A stretch of DNA of 64,000 nt, taken from positions 1-64,000 of the forward strand of contig OX638341.1 of the NCBI GenBank assembly GCA_951812965.1. Direction: 5' to 3'. Both the position numbers and the translations under genes were made by a program. This stretch comes from an uncultured Pseudohongiella sp. GTDB taxonomy: Bacteria; Pseudomonadota; Gammaproteobacteria; Pseudomonadales; Pseudohongiellaceae. Below the pieces are notes generated by a model. The model saw only the letters and a program-made list of their open reading frames with translations, was not told where the DNA came from and did not search any database. This document shows, in pieces, positions 52,337 through 61,466 of this stretch (positions are counted from its first letter, which is position 1; every line of letters begins with the position of its first letter).

Positions 52337-53534
52337 TAGACTCCCGGAATTGTCAGAAATAGTCTATCCACGCGACTTGTCGGCATCGGTTCAACGCCAT
52401 GCCCGGCACTTCCCCGCCGTAATCGTCACCGGCGCGCGCCAGACCGGCAAGACAACCTTACTGACCCGGCTGTTTTCCGGTCATCACTACGTAAGTCTCG
52501 ACCTGCCCGCCGAAGCGCAACTTGCCGAGGAGGATCCGCAATCCTTTCTTGACAGGCATCCGGCGCCACTGTTGATCGACGAAGTGCAATACGCTCCCAA
52601 GCTGTTCCGCCATCTCAAAGTCGAGATCGACCGCAACCGTGAGGCAGCGGGACGCTATGTGCTCACCGGGTCGCAGAAACTCTCCCTCATGCGAGAAGTG
52701 TCTGACTCTCTGGCTGGCCGCTGCGGAGTTTTGGAACTTGAGGCGCTGTCGATCCATGAACTCGGAAGCGCCTTCGCGAAGCGGGAAGCGGAGGAAGGCA
52801 TTGCGGAGATTCTCGTCCGCGGCTTCATGCCTCAACTCTGGAAGGATCTCGCGTTGCGGCCGGCGGACTTCTTCCGCAGTTATCAGGCGACCTATCTCGA
52901 GCGCGATGTGCGCCAGATTCTGAACGTCACTTCCTTGCGCGACTTCGATCGATTCATGCGCGCTTGCGCGATACGGTCGGGCCAATTGCTGAACAAGTCC
53001 GAACTCGGCAAGGAAGTCGGCGTCAGTCACAAGACCGTCGATCAATGGCTGCACGTGCTGCAGGCCACGGATCAGATCAGCCTGCTCGAACCTTATTTCC
53101 AGAACATCGGCAAGCGACTCGTCAAGTCGCCCAAACTATATTTCAACGACGTTGGCCTGCTCTGTTTCCTGCTCGGTCACAATCGCGCCGTTGTCGCGCA
53201 GAGCTATCTCATCGGGGCGATATGGGAGACCTTGGTCTTCGGCGAATTGCGCAAATACATCGGCATAGAGGCGCCTGAAGCATCGTTGTGGTTTTATCGC
53301 GACCAGTCCAGGGAAATCGATTTCGTGATCGAGCGCGACGGCGAATTAACGCTCGCCGAAAGCAAATGGAAGGAACTGCCGTCACCGCGCGATGTCAGGC
53401 AGGCGCTTGCGGCGCAGTCATTGCTGCGTAACGCGAGATCTCCGGTCATGGTCTTTTGCCGCACGCGGCAAAGCCATCCCATAGGACCGGATTCGCTCGC
53501 GGTAAACGCCTTTCGGTTGCGCGAGCACGTGTGA
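52329..53534 (+). CDS. AAA ATPase with DUF4143 domain
   Basis: A 401-residue protein. The N-terminal P-loop ATPase has Walker A GARQTGKTTLL and Walker B PLLIDEVQYAP, then the sensor-like LTGSQKLSLM. The C-terminal DUF4143 part carries YLERDVRQILNV, a winged-helix-like stretch (LNKSELGKEVGVSHKTVDQWLHVL) and a restriction-fold-like end (SREIDFVIERDGELTLAESKW). Such solitary ATPases are widespread and highly transferable; their role is undefined. The start is TTG with no ribosome site, within a palindrome. The AT-rich leader differs from the neighbours. Confidence 0.88.
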   Translation: MEVRLPELSEIVYPRDLSASVQRHARHFPAVIVTGARQTGKTTLLTRLFSGHHYVSLDLPAEAQLAEEDPQSFLDRHPAPLLIDEVQYAPKLFRHLKVEIDRNREAAGRYVLTGSQKLSLMREVSDSLAGRCGVLELEALSIHELGSAFAKREAEEGIAEILVRGFMPQLWKDLALRPADFFRSYQATYLERDVRQILNVTSLRDFDRFMRACAIRSGQLLNKSELGKEVGVSHKTVDQWLHVLQATDQISLLEPYFQNIGKRLVKSPKLYFNDVGLLCFLLGHNRAVVAQSYLIGAIWETLVFGELRKYIGIEAPEASLWFYRDQSREIDFVIERDGELTLAESKWKELPSPRDVRQALAAQSLLRNARSPVMVFCRTRQSHPIGPDSLAVNAFRLREHV

Positions 53535-53585
53535 GCGAACCGGCTCGCGGCCGGCTGGAAGGGTTTCTCGCAGCGTGATTGCCGG

Positions 53586-55331
53586 TTATTCGGTCACATC
53601 CTCCAGATGCTGCCAGCGCATGTAGCCGATGAACATTTCATCCCAGCTTTGCGGACCCCAGTCGATTTCCTGGCCCGGATCCGGGTTGTACGGATTCTGG
53701 GTTGAATTGTCGAAAGCGCCGATGGCGACAATTTCGGTGCCCGCCGGCACGAACTTGCGCTCGAAATGGTGGCGCATCTGCCAGTTGAACTGGTAATTCG
53801 GCACCGAAAGCAATTCCTCGGTAGTGCCGTCCGGGTAGTTGGCGATGAACTTCATGCGCTTGCCGCGATAATGCATATGCGGCATGAGGCTGACTAGATA
53901 GGCGTCCTTGGGCACGACCGCCGATTCGCTGACTTCATGATCCTTTGCGTTAGCCGGTATCAGGAAGCGCCGGTTGAGCGCACGGTCTCCACTCATTCTT
54001 TCGATTTGCGGAATTTCGCCTTCCGGATAGAGATAGATGCCAAGTTCGCTCTGGTCGAACACTTCGCGGCCCGCGGTCGTGTAATGCAACTGGAAAGCTA
54101 CTTTCGAGCCGGCCCGCAGCAAGCCGCCGCGATTGGGTTCGAGCGTCGGCGAACGGCCGGGAACGTAGCCGGTCAGCCCGGCCATCGGCAAATCGCTGTC
54201 TTCGAGGCCGGCGAATTCATTGTCGCCCTCCTCCGGGCGTACGTTTTCCGCCGCGACTTCGGGCCGTACGACACGAGTAATCACGTGATGCAGGACGGCA
54301 TAGTCGCCGGGGGAGATTTCCGAGCCCTGGATCCAGACATCTTCTTCGATGGGTATGTCGGCGACGACGTTCAGGTAATCGACCACACCGGTGGGCGGAA
54401 TGTATTGCGGCGGAATTTGCACGATCACGTCAGGGTCGCGGCCAGGGGAGGCGCGCCACCTGGAATCAGGCCATTGCAGTTCCGCCAGAGGGTCGATGTC
54501 GCCGTCTTTCGGCGCTCCCGCGTCGACCCAATGCACCAGGGTCTGCATTTCATCTTCGCTCAGATTGGTCATGTCGACGATCGTTCCGATATGCGGATCG
54601 ATCTGTCCGGGCGGCATGCGTCTGGTCAGCAGCACTTCGCGAATCATCGGGCTCCAGCCCTGGACTACTTGATGGCTGTTCATGGCGAACGGCGCGATGC
54701 TGTTCTCGCGGTGGCATTCGGCGCAATTCTCGATGATGATCGGCGCGACGTCGTTCACATAGGATATGCCGCCGGCCTCGTGCCGGTCGCGCGCCTCGTA
54801 GGCGATCTCGCAACCCGTCGCCGGCATGGATTCGACGCTGACCGCAAGGCCGGCGGCTACATCCGCGAGCGCGGTTTCGAATCCGGCGCCCGCCGGGCCG
54901 CGATACAGCACGGTGAAGCTGGTTGGGTCGAGCAGCAAGGCTTCGCCCGAATGGATCAGGCCAAGGGCTTCGCCGACTACCTGGGCATCGTCCATAAGCA
55001 CCGGCAGATCGATGCCGAGTTCAGCCATTTCCGCCTTGACGAGATCGCGGTCGACGCCTTCGGCATTGAGCATCAGGAAGGGAATGTTCTGCCCGGAGAA
55101 GCGCTCGCCCAGCGCGGCGTATCCGGGCGCCGCGTCGCGCACCGCGGCGCAGCCGTTGGCCTGGGAAAGCAGGGCCACGGCCTTCATGTCGTCGTACCAG
55201 CTTAGCTGGTGAAAGGCGCCATGCTGGTCGAGCAGGGAAAAGTCGCCGAAGCGCTCAGTGGCCGAGGCAATCAATGGTAAGGCGGTAAGCACGGACAAGA
55301 TCAAGGATGGGACTGCGATGGTTCTGGTCAT
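53586..55331 (-). CDS. Exported redoxin / mono-heme / Cu-monooxygenase-like protein
   Basis: A 581-residue exported protein. The start at 55331 has GGAG 7 nt upstream, with a signal peptide (IAVPSLILSVLTALPLIASA). Residues about 25-180 are a thioredoxin-like redoxin with a single Cys (QANGCAAVRDAAP) instead of CxxC. A c-type heme site follows (NCAECHREN, later MPPGQ as possible ligand). The C-terminal 300 residues resemble type II Cu ascorbate-dependent monooxygenase domains (AVLHHVITR, FQLHYTTAG, LMPHMHYRGKRMKF). The combination recurs in exported proteins of unknown function. It is divergent from a TonB receptor. Confidence 0.87.
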   Translation of the reverse strand: MTRTIAVPSLILSVLTALPLIASATERFGDFSLLDQHGAFHQLSWYDDMKAVALLSQANGCAAVRDAAPGYAALGERFSGQNIPFLMLNAEGVDRDLVKAEMAELGIDLPVLMDDAQVVGEALGLIHSGEALLLDPTSFTVLYRGPAGAGFETALADVAAGLAVSVESMPATGCEIAYEARDRHEAGGISYVNDVAPIIIENCAECHRENSIAPFAMNSHQVVQGWSPMIREVLLTRRMPPGQIDPHIGTIVDMTNLSEDEMQTLVHWVDAGAPKDGDIDPLAELQWPDSRWRASPGRDPDVIVQIPPQYIPPTGVVDYLNVVADIPIEEDVWIQGSEISPGDYAVLHHVITRVVRPEVAAENVRPEEGDNEFAGLEDSDLPMAGLTGYVPGRSPTLEPNRGGLLRAGSKVAFQLHYTTAGREVFDQSELGIYLYPEGEIPQIERMSGDRALNRRFLIPANAKDHEVSESAVVPKDAYLVSLMPHMHYRGKRMKFIANYPDGTTEELLSVPNYQFNWQMRHHFERKFVPAGTEIVAIGAFDNSTQNPYNPDPGQEIDWGPQSWDEMFIGYMRWQHLEDVTE

Positions 55332-55676
55332 GAAGAAGCTCCGAAACACCGCCGGCCCGCGGCGACGTCGATAGTGGACAAATCCGTCTTCAACAACGCT
55401 CCAGCCGGCCGGAACCACTATCGCGCAAGTCAGGCAATCCCGGCTATTGGTCGAGCCTATGCCTGGACGCGAGAATTGTCAACGATGTCGGGGCGCTGTT
55501 GGATTAAATTCCTTGACTTCAAATATGCGCAGTGCTATTCGATTCATGTCGAAAAAAAACAATTTGCGTCTGCAAACGGCGCATCCCAATCCACCACACT
55601 CTTGGCCATAACAAAATAGGGAACTCAATAACGGAAGCAAACGACCATTAGCGCATCCAGAAAGGGGGTGTTCAGC
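55332..55676. other. Divergent promoter region, heme protein / TonB receptor
   Basis: A 345-nt region without a gene. TTGACT (55513), a 17-nt spacer and TATTCG make a weak promoter toward the receptor. An A-rich run (55551-55564) follows. No operator-like palindrome was seen. Confidence 0.4.
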
Positions 55677-58600
55677 ATGAAATGCTCTACCAGACCTTCG
55701 CGTACCAAACTTCTCACGGCCTGCATTATTGCAGGCCTCTACAGCGCTCCGGCGCTTTCCCAGGACGACGCCCCCGATATCGAAGAAGTTGTAGTTACGG
55801 GCTCCTTCATCCGCGGAGCGCCGCTGGATGCTCCCTCCCCGGTGCAGGTTGTCGACCGGGACAGCATCGAAGCCCAGGGCGCCGCCGTTATCTGGGACGT
55901 AATCAAGAACCTTGAGGTAAATTCCGGATCCTTCGCCGATAACGGTTCCGGCGAGGTTTACGGCACCGCCGGAACGGCCCAGGTAAATCTGCGCAATCTC
56001 GGCGAAAACTCCACTTTGACCCTGATCAACGGCAAACGCATGGTGCCGTCCGGGGCAACGACACGCAGCGGCGGCGAGTTCGTGGACATCAACTCCATCC
56101 CGCTGGTCATGACCGAGCGCCTTGAAGTACTGACCGACGGCGGTTCGGCGCTGTATGGCGCGGATGCCGTGGCGGGCGTGGTCAATGTCATCATGCGCAC
56201 CGAGTTCGAAGGCTTCGAGTTGTATAGCGACATCCAGAAAGTAGAGGATGCCAACGACGCCTACGACGCCACGGTCAGCGCGATCTGGGGCTGGACGAGC
56301 GCGGACCAGAACACTCACTTCGTCATTTCCGGCGAGCGCATGGAGAAGGACCCGATTCCTCTTACCGCCGCCGGTTTCTATAATCCTGAGACCATGCTGC
56401 TGACAGGACCGGTCAGCACTACAAGCTCCTTTTTCGCTTCCGGATTTTTCGGGGCGCAACTGAATCGGGATTACGTCAACCAGGAAGTGATTGACCTGAA
56501 TCAGGCGGAGGGAAGACGGTCAACCGTCTATACCGACCCGCTGTGTACCAGTGGACTGACCGACGCCAGCGGCAATCCTTTCTTCGTGGCAGGCCTGGAC
56601 CCGCGTCAGCGCGGCCGGCCCGGCCGGCGCAGCAGTTCCTGTGTCGTGGACGAAACCCAGTGGCGCATGGTGCAGTACGACCAGACACGCAACAGCGTAG
56701 CCGCTTCATTCGACCACACATTTGAAAACGGCACGGAGGTATACAGCTTTCTGCAATGGTCCGAGCAGGACACGATTCGCGCCGGCAGCGGATACCGCCA
56801 GTCCTTCGGCAGTTTCCTCATGCCCTCACAAGGCGCCTATCGGGAAGGCTCTCGCGGGCAGGCTTTCGAACTGGGGCATTTTGCGCCGCTGTTCGGCATG
56901 GAGCAGCCGGTCATTACCAACAACCCCGTGGACGCGATCAATGGCGGTCCCAACGTGGTATTCCGCTCCGGCGGCCGCTACAACATCCTGCGCACCGGTG
57001 GCGATGAAGACACCACGCGCACCGACACCGCCACCCTGCAATTGGGATTGCGCGGGGACTTCGAGTTGGGAGACAGGACGCTTGAATGGGATGTGAGCTA
57101 TTCCGGGGGTTACTCCAGTGTGGAAACCCAGCGCCGGGATTTCATCCGTGACCGGTTAAACCTTGCCGGCATGGGTCTGGGCGGCCCGAACTGTCAGCCG
57201 AACGGAGTGCGTGACTTCGATTTCCGGCATAACCAGGAAATGGGTCCCAATGGCTGGTCACCCTGGTATGACGGCTACTATCGCTACGTGTTCGAGGGCT
57301 ATTTCGTGCAGTTGCACGAAACCATGTCGCTGGGCCTGACCAGCAACAACCAGGGGCAAGGCGACTGCATGTTCTACAACTCGCTGCTGACGCAGTTTAC
57401 CGACCCAAGGCTGGGAAATTCGGATGAATTGATGGACTGGCTGACCACCATCCACAGCATGAAGGACAAGCGCAATAACCTGCAGGTTCTGGACGCGCTG
57501 GTAACCGGTGACCTGTTCGAAATGCGCGGCGGCACAGCGGCTTTCGCAGCCGGCGCCCAATACCGGCAGCGTTCGGCCGATTCCCAGGCCGCCGCGATCA
57601 ATATCCCGGGCATACAGGACGCGATTCTCGCCTTCGACGAAAACGGCAGGCCCAGTGAGTACGGCTACGTCAGCAACAACATGGGCGGTTCATCGAATTC
57701 GCTTGCTTACGAGCTCAGCCGGAACGTGAGAGCGGTTTACGGCGAACTCTCCCTGCCATTCTGGGAAAACGTGGAGAGCCAGGTCGCGGTGCGCTGGGAA
57801 GACTACGGCGGCAATATCGGCGCGGAAGTTTCGCCCAAGGTGGCGCTTAGCTGGCGCCCTGTAGAAACCCTGCTGCTGAGGACTTCATGGTCCCAATCCT
57901 TCCGCGCGCCCAATCCAGGAATTATCGGCGCCGGCCTCGACGCATCCTCGGTCTCCTTCCTCGACCCGCTGGACAACCAGATGGTGCGCGCGGGCCTGTT
58001 GCCGCCAACCAACGAGAATGCCGCGCTTGAGTCGTCCTATACCCTGGGCGGACCGGCGCCGAACGTCGGCAATGAATACGCCGACACCTACAGCGCAGGC
58101 TTCATCTGGACGCCCGATGGCGCCCTGGATGGCGTGAGCGTGCAATTCGATTTCTGGCGCTTCGAGGTCGAAGACAGGGTTCTGCCTGAAAACGCGAGTT
58201 CGGCGATCAAGCGGCAGGTCGCTGCGTTCAGCGAAGCAGCCGCGAGCCCGTCGAACTACGTTCTGAATTCCAGTCTCGACACTTCGTCCGGCGAGGAGTT
58301 ATATGCGCCATGCAATCCCACGGCGCTGGAATCCCAGTTCGGACGGGATTCGGACGAACGCCTCAATTGCGTAGTCGACCCAAGGCTCTACCAGGTTGAC
58401 GGAGTCGAGGAGTCGATTCCCAGCCCGAATCGCAACCTGATCCAGTTGAAGCTGGGCGCCATCAACGCCGGTGAGATTACCGCCGACGGCGTGGACGTCA
58501 CCCTGGGTTATCGCTGGGATACCGATATCGGCACTTTCAACAGCAGACTGAACTACACATTCGTACGCCAGTACTTGCTGAACAACGTTCCGGGGCTGGA

Positions 58601-59039
58601 TAACGGCCTGCTTGACATCGGCGTATACGACGCCGCGGGTACGACCGGTGACGGCAACCTGGTCCGCTCCCTGCCGGACCACAAGGGCAGCATGACCTTC
58701 AACTGGCGCAATGGCGCGCACGGCGTGAACCTGATCAACCGCTTCGTGGGCTCCTACTGGGATCTGACCTATGATCTGCGAATCGACGAGGTGAACCCGT
58801 TCGTGTCCGCGCTGATGAGCCGGGATATCGCCAGCTACTACGATCGCTGGGACGCCCAGTACAACTATACCCATTCCTGGGATAACGCGGACTGGGGCGT
58901 AACGCGCTTCACCTTCGGTATTCTGGATCTGCTGGACGCCGATGTTCCGGTGCGCGAGACCGGTAGCCTGGACTACGACGCCCAGGTCCATGACGGCCGC
59001 GGCCGCAGATTGTATGCACGGGTCAACTGGAGCTTCTGA
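55677..59039 (+). CDS. Large TonB-dependent receptor
   Basis: A 1120-residue receptor. The start at 55677 has GGGGG 8 nt upstream and a signal peptide (LLTACIIAGLYSAPALSQ). The TonB box/plug start is IEEVVVTGSFIRGAP, then VNLRNLGENSTLTLINGKRMVPSG and DGGSALYGADAVAGVVNV. The long barrel ends in LYARVNWSF with terminal Phe. It belongs to the same broad class as the receptor at 7579. It is followed 1 nt later by an exported DUF gene, then the selenoprotein-like redoxin. The ligand is unknown. Confidence 0.94.
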   Translation: MKCSTRPSRTKLLTACIIAGLYSAPALSQDDAPDIEEVVVTGSFIRGAPLDAPSPVQVVDRDSIEAQGAAVIWDVIKNLEVNSGSFADNGSGEVYGTAGTAQVNLRNLGENSTLTLINGKRMVPSGATTRSGGEFVDINSIPLVMTERLEVLTDGGSALYGADAVAGVVNVIMRTEFEGFELYSDIQKVEDANDAYDATVSAIWGWTSADQNTHFVISGERMEKDPIPLTAAGFYNPETMLLTGPVSTTSSFFASGFFGAQLNRDYVNQEVIDLNQAEGRRSTVYTDPLCTSGLTDASGNPFFVAGLDPRQRGRPGRRSSSCVVDETQWRMVQYDQTRNSVAASFDHTFENGTEVYSFLQWSEQDTIRAGSGYRQSFGSFLMPSQGAYREGSRGQAFELGHFAPLFGMEQPVITNNPVDAINGGPNVVFRSGGRYNILRTGGDEDTTRTDTATLQLGLRGDFELGDRTLEWDVSYSGGYSSVETQRRDFIRDRLNLAGMGLGGPNCQPNGVRDFDFRHNQEMGPNGWSPWYDGYYRYVFEGYFVQLHETMSLGLTSNNQGQGDCMFYNSLLTQFTDPRLGNSDELMDWLTTIHSMKDKRNNLQVLDALVTGDLFEMRGGTAAFAAGAQYRQRSADSQAAAINIPGIQDAILAFDENGRPSEYGYVSNNMGGSSNSLAYELSRNVRAVYGELSLPFWENVESQVAVRWEDYGGNIGAEVSPKVALSWRPVETLLLRTSWSQSFRAPNPGIIGAGLDASSVSFLDPLDNQMVRAGLLPPTNENAALESSYTLGGPAPNVGNEYADTYSAGFIWTPDGALDGVSVQFDFWRFEVEDRVLPENASSAIKRQVAAFSEAAASPSNYVLNSSLDTSSGEELYAPCNPTALESQFGRDSDERLNCVVDPRLYQVDGVEESIPSPNRNLIQLKLGAINAGEITADGVDVTLGYRWDTDIGTFNSRLNYTFVRQYLLNNVPGLDNGLLDIGVYDAAGTTGDGNLVRSLPDHKGSMTFNWRNGAHGVNLINRFVGSYWDLTYDLRIDEVNPFVSALMSRDIASYYDRWDAQYNYTHSWDNADWGVTRFTFGILDLLDADVPVRETGSLDYDAQVHDGRGRRLYARVNWSF

Positions 59040-59040
59040 T

Positions 59041-60042
59041 TTGAAGTTATCGCAGACTCTTGCAAGTGCATTGACCCTGCTGCTTGCCGCGGGACCGGCA
59101 AGTTCCGCCGATGATTGGGAGATGCCGCGCACGCCGGACGGCAGGCCCGATCTGCAAGGCATCTGGACCAACGCGACCCAGACCCCGCTGCAGCGGCCGG
59201 ACGAGTTCGGCGCGACCGGCTTCCTGACGCTGGAGCAGAAGGAAGCGCAGGAAGCCCGCTGGCGCCAGGTCATCGTCGACCGCGCCCAGCCCAGCGATCC
59301 TGATCGAGATGCGCCGCCGGTCGCCGACAGCCCGGGGGGTTACAACAACTTCTGGGTCGACCGCGGCACCGACGTGATCGAGATCAACGGCGAATATCGG
59401 ACGTCGATCATCATCGATCCCGAAGACGGTCAGATACCCTATCGGGAAGATGGCCGGGCCAGCAGCATGCTCGCCCGGCTTCGCGGCATGCCTGGAGTGC
59501 GCCCATTCGACGGGCCGGAATTGCGGCCGCTGGGCGAGCGCTGTCTGCTGGCCTTCGGTTCGAGTTCAGGGCCGCCGATGATGCCCGTCTTGTACAACAA
59601 CAACTATCAGATCGTGCAGACGGAAGACTACGTCATGATCATGGTGGAAATGGTGCACGATGCCCGCATCGTCCGCATGGACGATGAGCATGACGCCGAA
59701 TTCGCCAGGTGGATGGGGGATTCGGTGGGGCGCTGGGAAGGCGATACGCTGGTGGTCGAGACGGTTGGCATGCATCCGATGCAGTCGCGCTGGGGCTTTA
59801 CGGGCGACGTAACGGTAACGGAGCGCTTCGATCTGATCGGGCAGGACAAGATTCGCTACAACTTCACCGTGGATGACCCGAATGTCTACACGCGTCCCTG
59901 GACGGGCGAGGTGGCGATGAATCGGCGGCCACAGGGCGATCGCATATTCGAGTATGCCTGTCACGAAGGCAATTACGCTTTTCCGGGCATTCTCGGGGGC
60001 GCCAGAAGGCTCGAATTGCAGGGCAGTGAAGCCGACGACTGA
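59041..60042 (+). CDS. Exported protein of unknown function, paralog of 40976 gene
   Basis: A 333-residue exported protein. The TTG at 59041 has GGAG 8 nt upstream inside the receptor's last codons and starts a good signal peptide (LASALTLLLAAGPASSA). It shares MPRTPDGRPDLQGIWTNAT, LYNNNYQIVQTEDYVMIMVEMVHDARIV, WEGDTLVVETVGMHP and YEYACHEGNYAFPGILGGARR with the gene at 40976. It is translationally coupled to the TonB receptor, which suggests an outer-membrane or periplasmic partner role. Confidence 0.87.
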   Translation: MKLSQTLASALTLLLAAGPASSADDWEMPRTPDGRPDLQGIWTNATQTPLQRPDEFGATGFLTLEQKEAQEARWRQVIVDRAQPSDPDRDAPPVADSPGGYNNFWVDRGTDVIEINGEYRTSIIIDPEDGQIPYREDGRASSMLARLRGMPGVRPFDGPELRPLGERCLLAFGSSSGPPMMPVLYNNNYQIVQTEDYVMIMVEMVHDARIVRMDDEHDAEFARWMGDSVGRWEGDTLVVETVGMHPMQSRWGFTGDVTVTERFDLIGQDKIRYNFTVDDPNVYTRPWTGEVAMNRRPQGDRIFEYACHEGNYAFPGILGGARRLELQGSEADD

Positions 60043-60066
60043 AAATCAGACTGCCACTCATCGGAA

Positions 60067-60122
60067 TGTGCAGGTTCAAATATATGTGAGACCATAGGGG
60101 CGAGGCATGCCTCGCCCCTACC
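60067..60122. repeat. REP-like single element 8 with extended flank
   Basis: The flank GTGCAGGTTCAAATATATG then TGAGACC leads into one GGGCGAGGCATGCCTCGCCC-containing palindrome (60094-60122). The second half is missing compared with 50937. Confidence 0.85.
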
Positions 60123-60220
60123 GGTCCCGCACACGGAATTGACAGTATCTCCGGTAGTGTTACGAAACGCGCTGGCCATGGGAACGTTGTAAACGGCGCA
60201 AAGCAAATAGGGTACAGTTC

Positions 60221-61450
60221 ATGAATCAACGGTTGAGAACAGCAGCCGTGAGCGGAATGCTGGCTGCTCTGACAATTGGATTCCCGACCCTGGCTACGGC
60301 CCAGGAAAGGCAGCCGATCGACGTCCATGCGCTTGGCCCCCAGGTCGGCGATACCGTGCCCGACTTCCGCCTGCCGGACCAGAACGGTCAGATCCGGAAC
60401 CTCGCATCCATCCTTGGACCCAACGGGGCGATTCTGCTGTTTCACCGCTCGGCTGACTGGTGACCCTACTGCAAAGCGCAGCTCGTGGAGCTGCAGGAAC
60501 AGTTGGAAGAGCTACAGGCTCGAGGGCTCGGCGTGGCGGCGATCAGCTACGATAACGAAGCGGTGCTATCCGAGTTCGCCGAATTGCGCGGAATCACGTT
60601 TCCGCTGCTTGCCGATGACGATTCGAGCGTTATCACCGAATTCGGCATTCTCAATACACTTGCCTACGAGGCGCTCGAAGTAATCGGGCCCAGTCAGAGC
60701 GACCGTAGCGCGGCGGTTCTCGACCCGGCTTTCGAGCAGGATCTGCGGACCTACGTCACCGTCACCAGGGGAGTCGATTTCCACGTGGGGACGGCCCACC
60801 CCGGCACCTTCATGCTCGACGCGAGCGGCCGCGTCACCTCGCGCTACTTCGAGGAGTTCTACCGCGAGCGGAACAGCATCGCCAACATCCTGCTGAAGCG
60901 TGGCGAGGGATTGACTCCGATAGCGGCCGTGGAAGGATCGACCGCGCACCTGAACTTTACCGCTTACCCGAGCAATCCCTACGTTCAGCCTGGCAGCCGG
61001 ATCACCCTGGCGCTGGACGTGGAGCCCGGCGAAAACATGCACGTCTATGCGCCGGGCGCCGAGGAGAGAGGCTATCGGGTCATCTCCCTCAACTTGCGGC
61101 CCGTGCCCGACGTCCGCTTCGAGCCGGTGGAGTATCCCGCGTCGGAAATCTACCACTTCGAGCCCCTCGACGAACTCGTTCCCGTCTACATGCGCAAGTT
61201 CACCGTATTTCAGGACGTGGTCGTGGCGGCGACCGACGAAGCCGAGCAAGCGCTGGCCAAGTTGGATGCGCTGACGCTGGCCGGCACCTTCGACTACCAG
61301 GCCTGCGACGACGCGTTCTGTTATAACCCGGTTTCGATACCGATCTCGTTTACCCTCGACCTGCGCCTGCTCGACCGGTCGGGTCCCATGGAATCCTCCC
61401 CGTTGCGCGAACGTCTTCGCCGGGCGCGCGCGAACGCGGATCCGAACTGA
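60221..61450 (+). CDS. Probable selenoprotein: redoxin (UxxC) fused to DsbD-alpha-like domain
   Basis: A 409-residue exported redoxin if the in-frame UGA at 60461 is read as selenocysteine. The signal peptide (MLAALTIGFPTLATA) precedes GDTVPDFRLPDQNGQIRNLAS and LLFHRSADW-U81-PYC-KAQLVELQ; the Cys form of this motif (WCPYC) is standard in AhpC/TSA-like redoxins. The frame continues through GVAAISYDNEAVLSEFAEL and FMLDASGRVTSRYFEEFY. From about residue 245 it has a domain like the periplasmic DsbD N-terminus, with the Cys pair in YQACDDAFCYNPVSIP. It likely reduces peroxides or disulfides in the periplasm. Without recoding it would be a broken 80-residue fragment. AGGG lies 8 nt before the ATG. 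Confidence 0.85.
60478..60494 (+). promoter_or_regulatory. Putative bacterial SECIS hairpin
   Basis: GCAGCTC pairs perfectly with GAGCTGC around a GUG loop. The stem begins 14 nt and the loop 21 nt after the UGA at 60461-60463, in the range used by SelB in bacteria. An unpaired G in the tip is also expected. Confidence 0.75.
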
Positions 61451-61466
61451 AAGGACGAACCAAACC

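Noticed and set aside
60221-60463. Pseudogene by simple nonsense mutation in the redoxin
   Set aside because: The stop is exactly at the active-site Cys, the rest of the frame is intact and a SECIS-like stem follows; recoding explains more. It cannot be fully excluded without the genome's sel genes.
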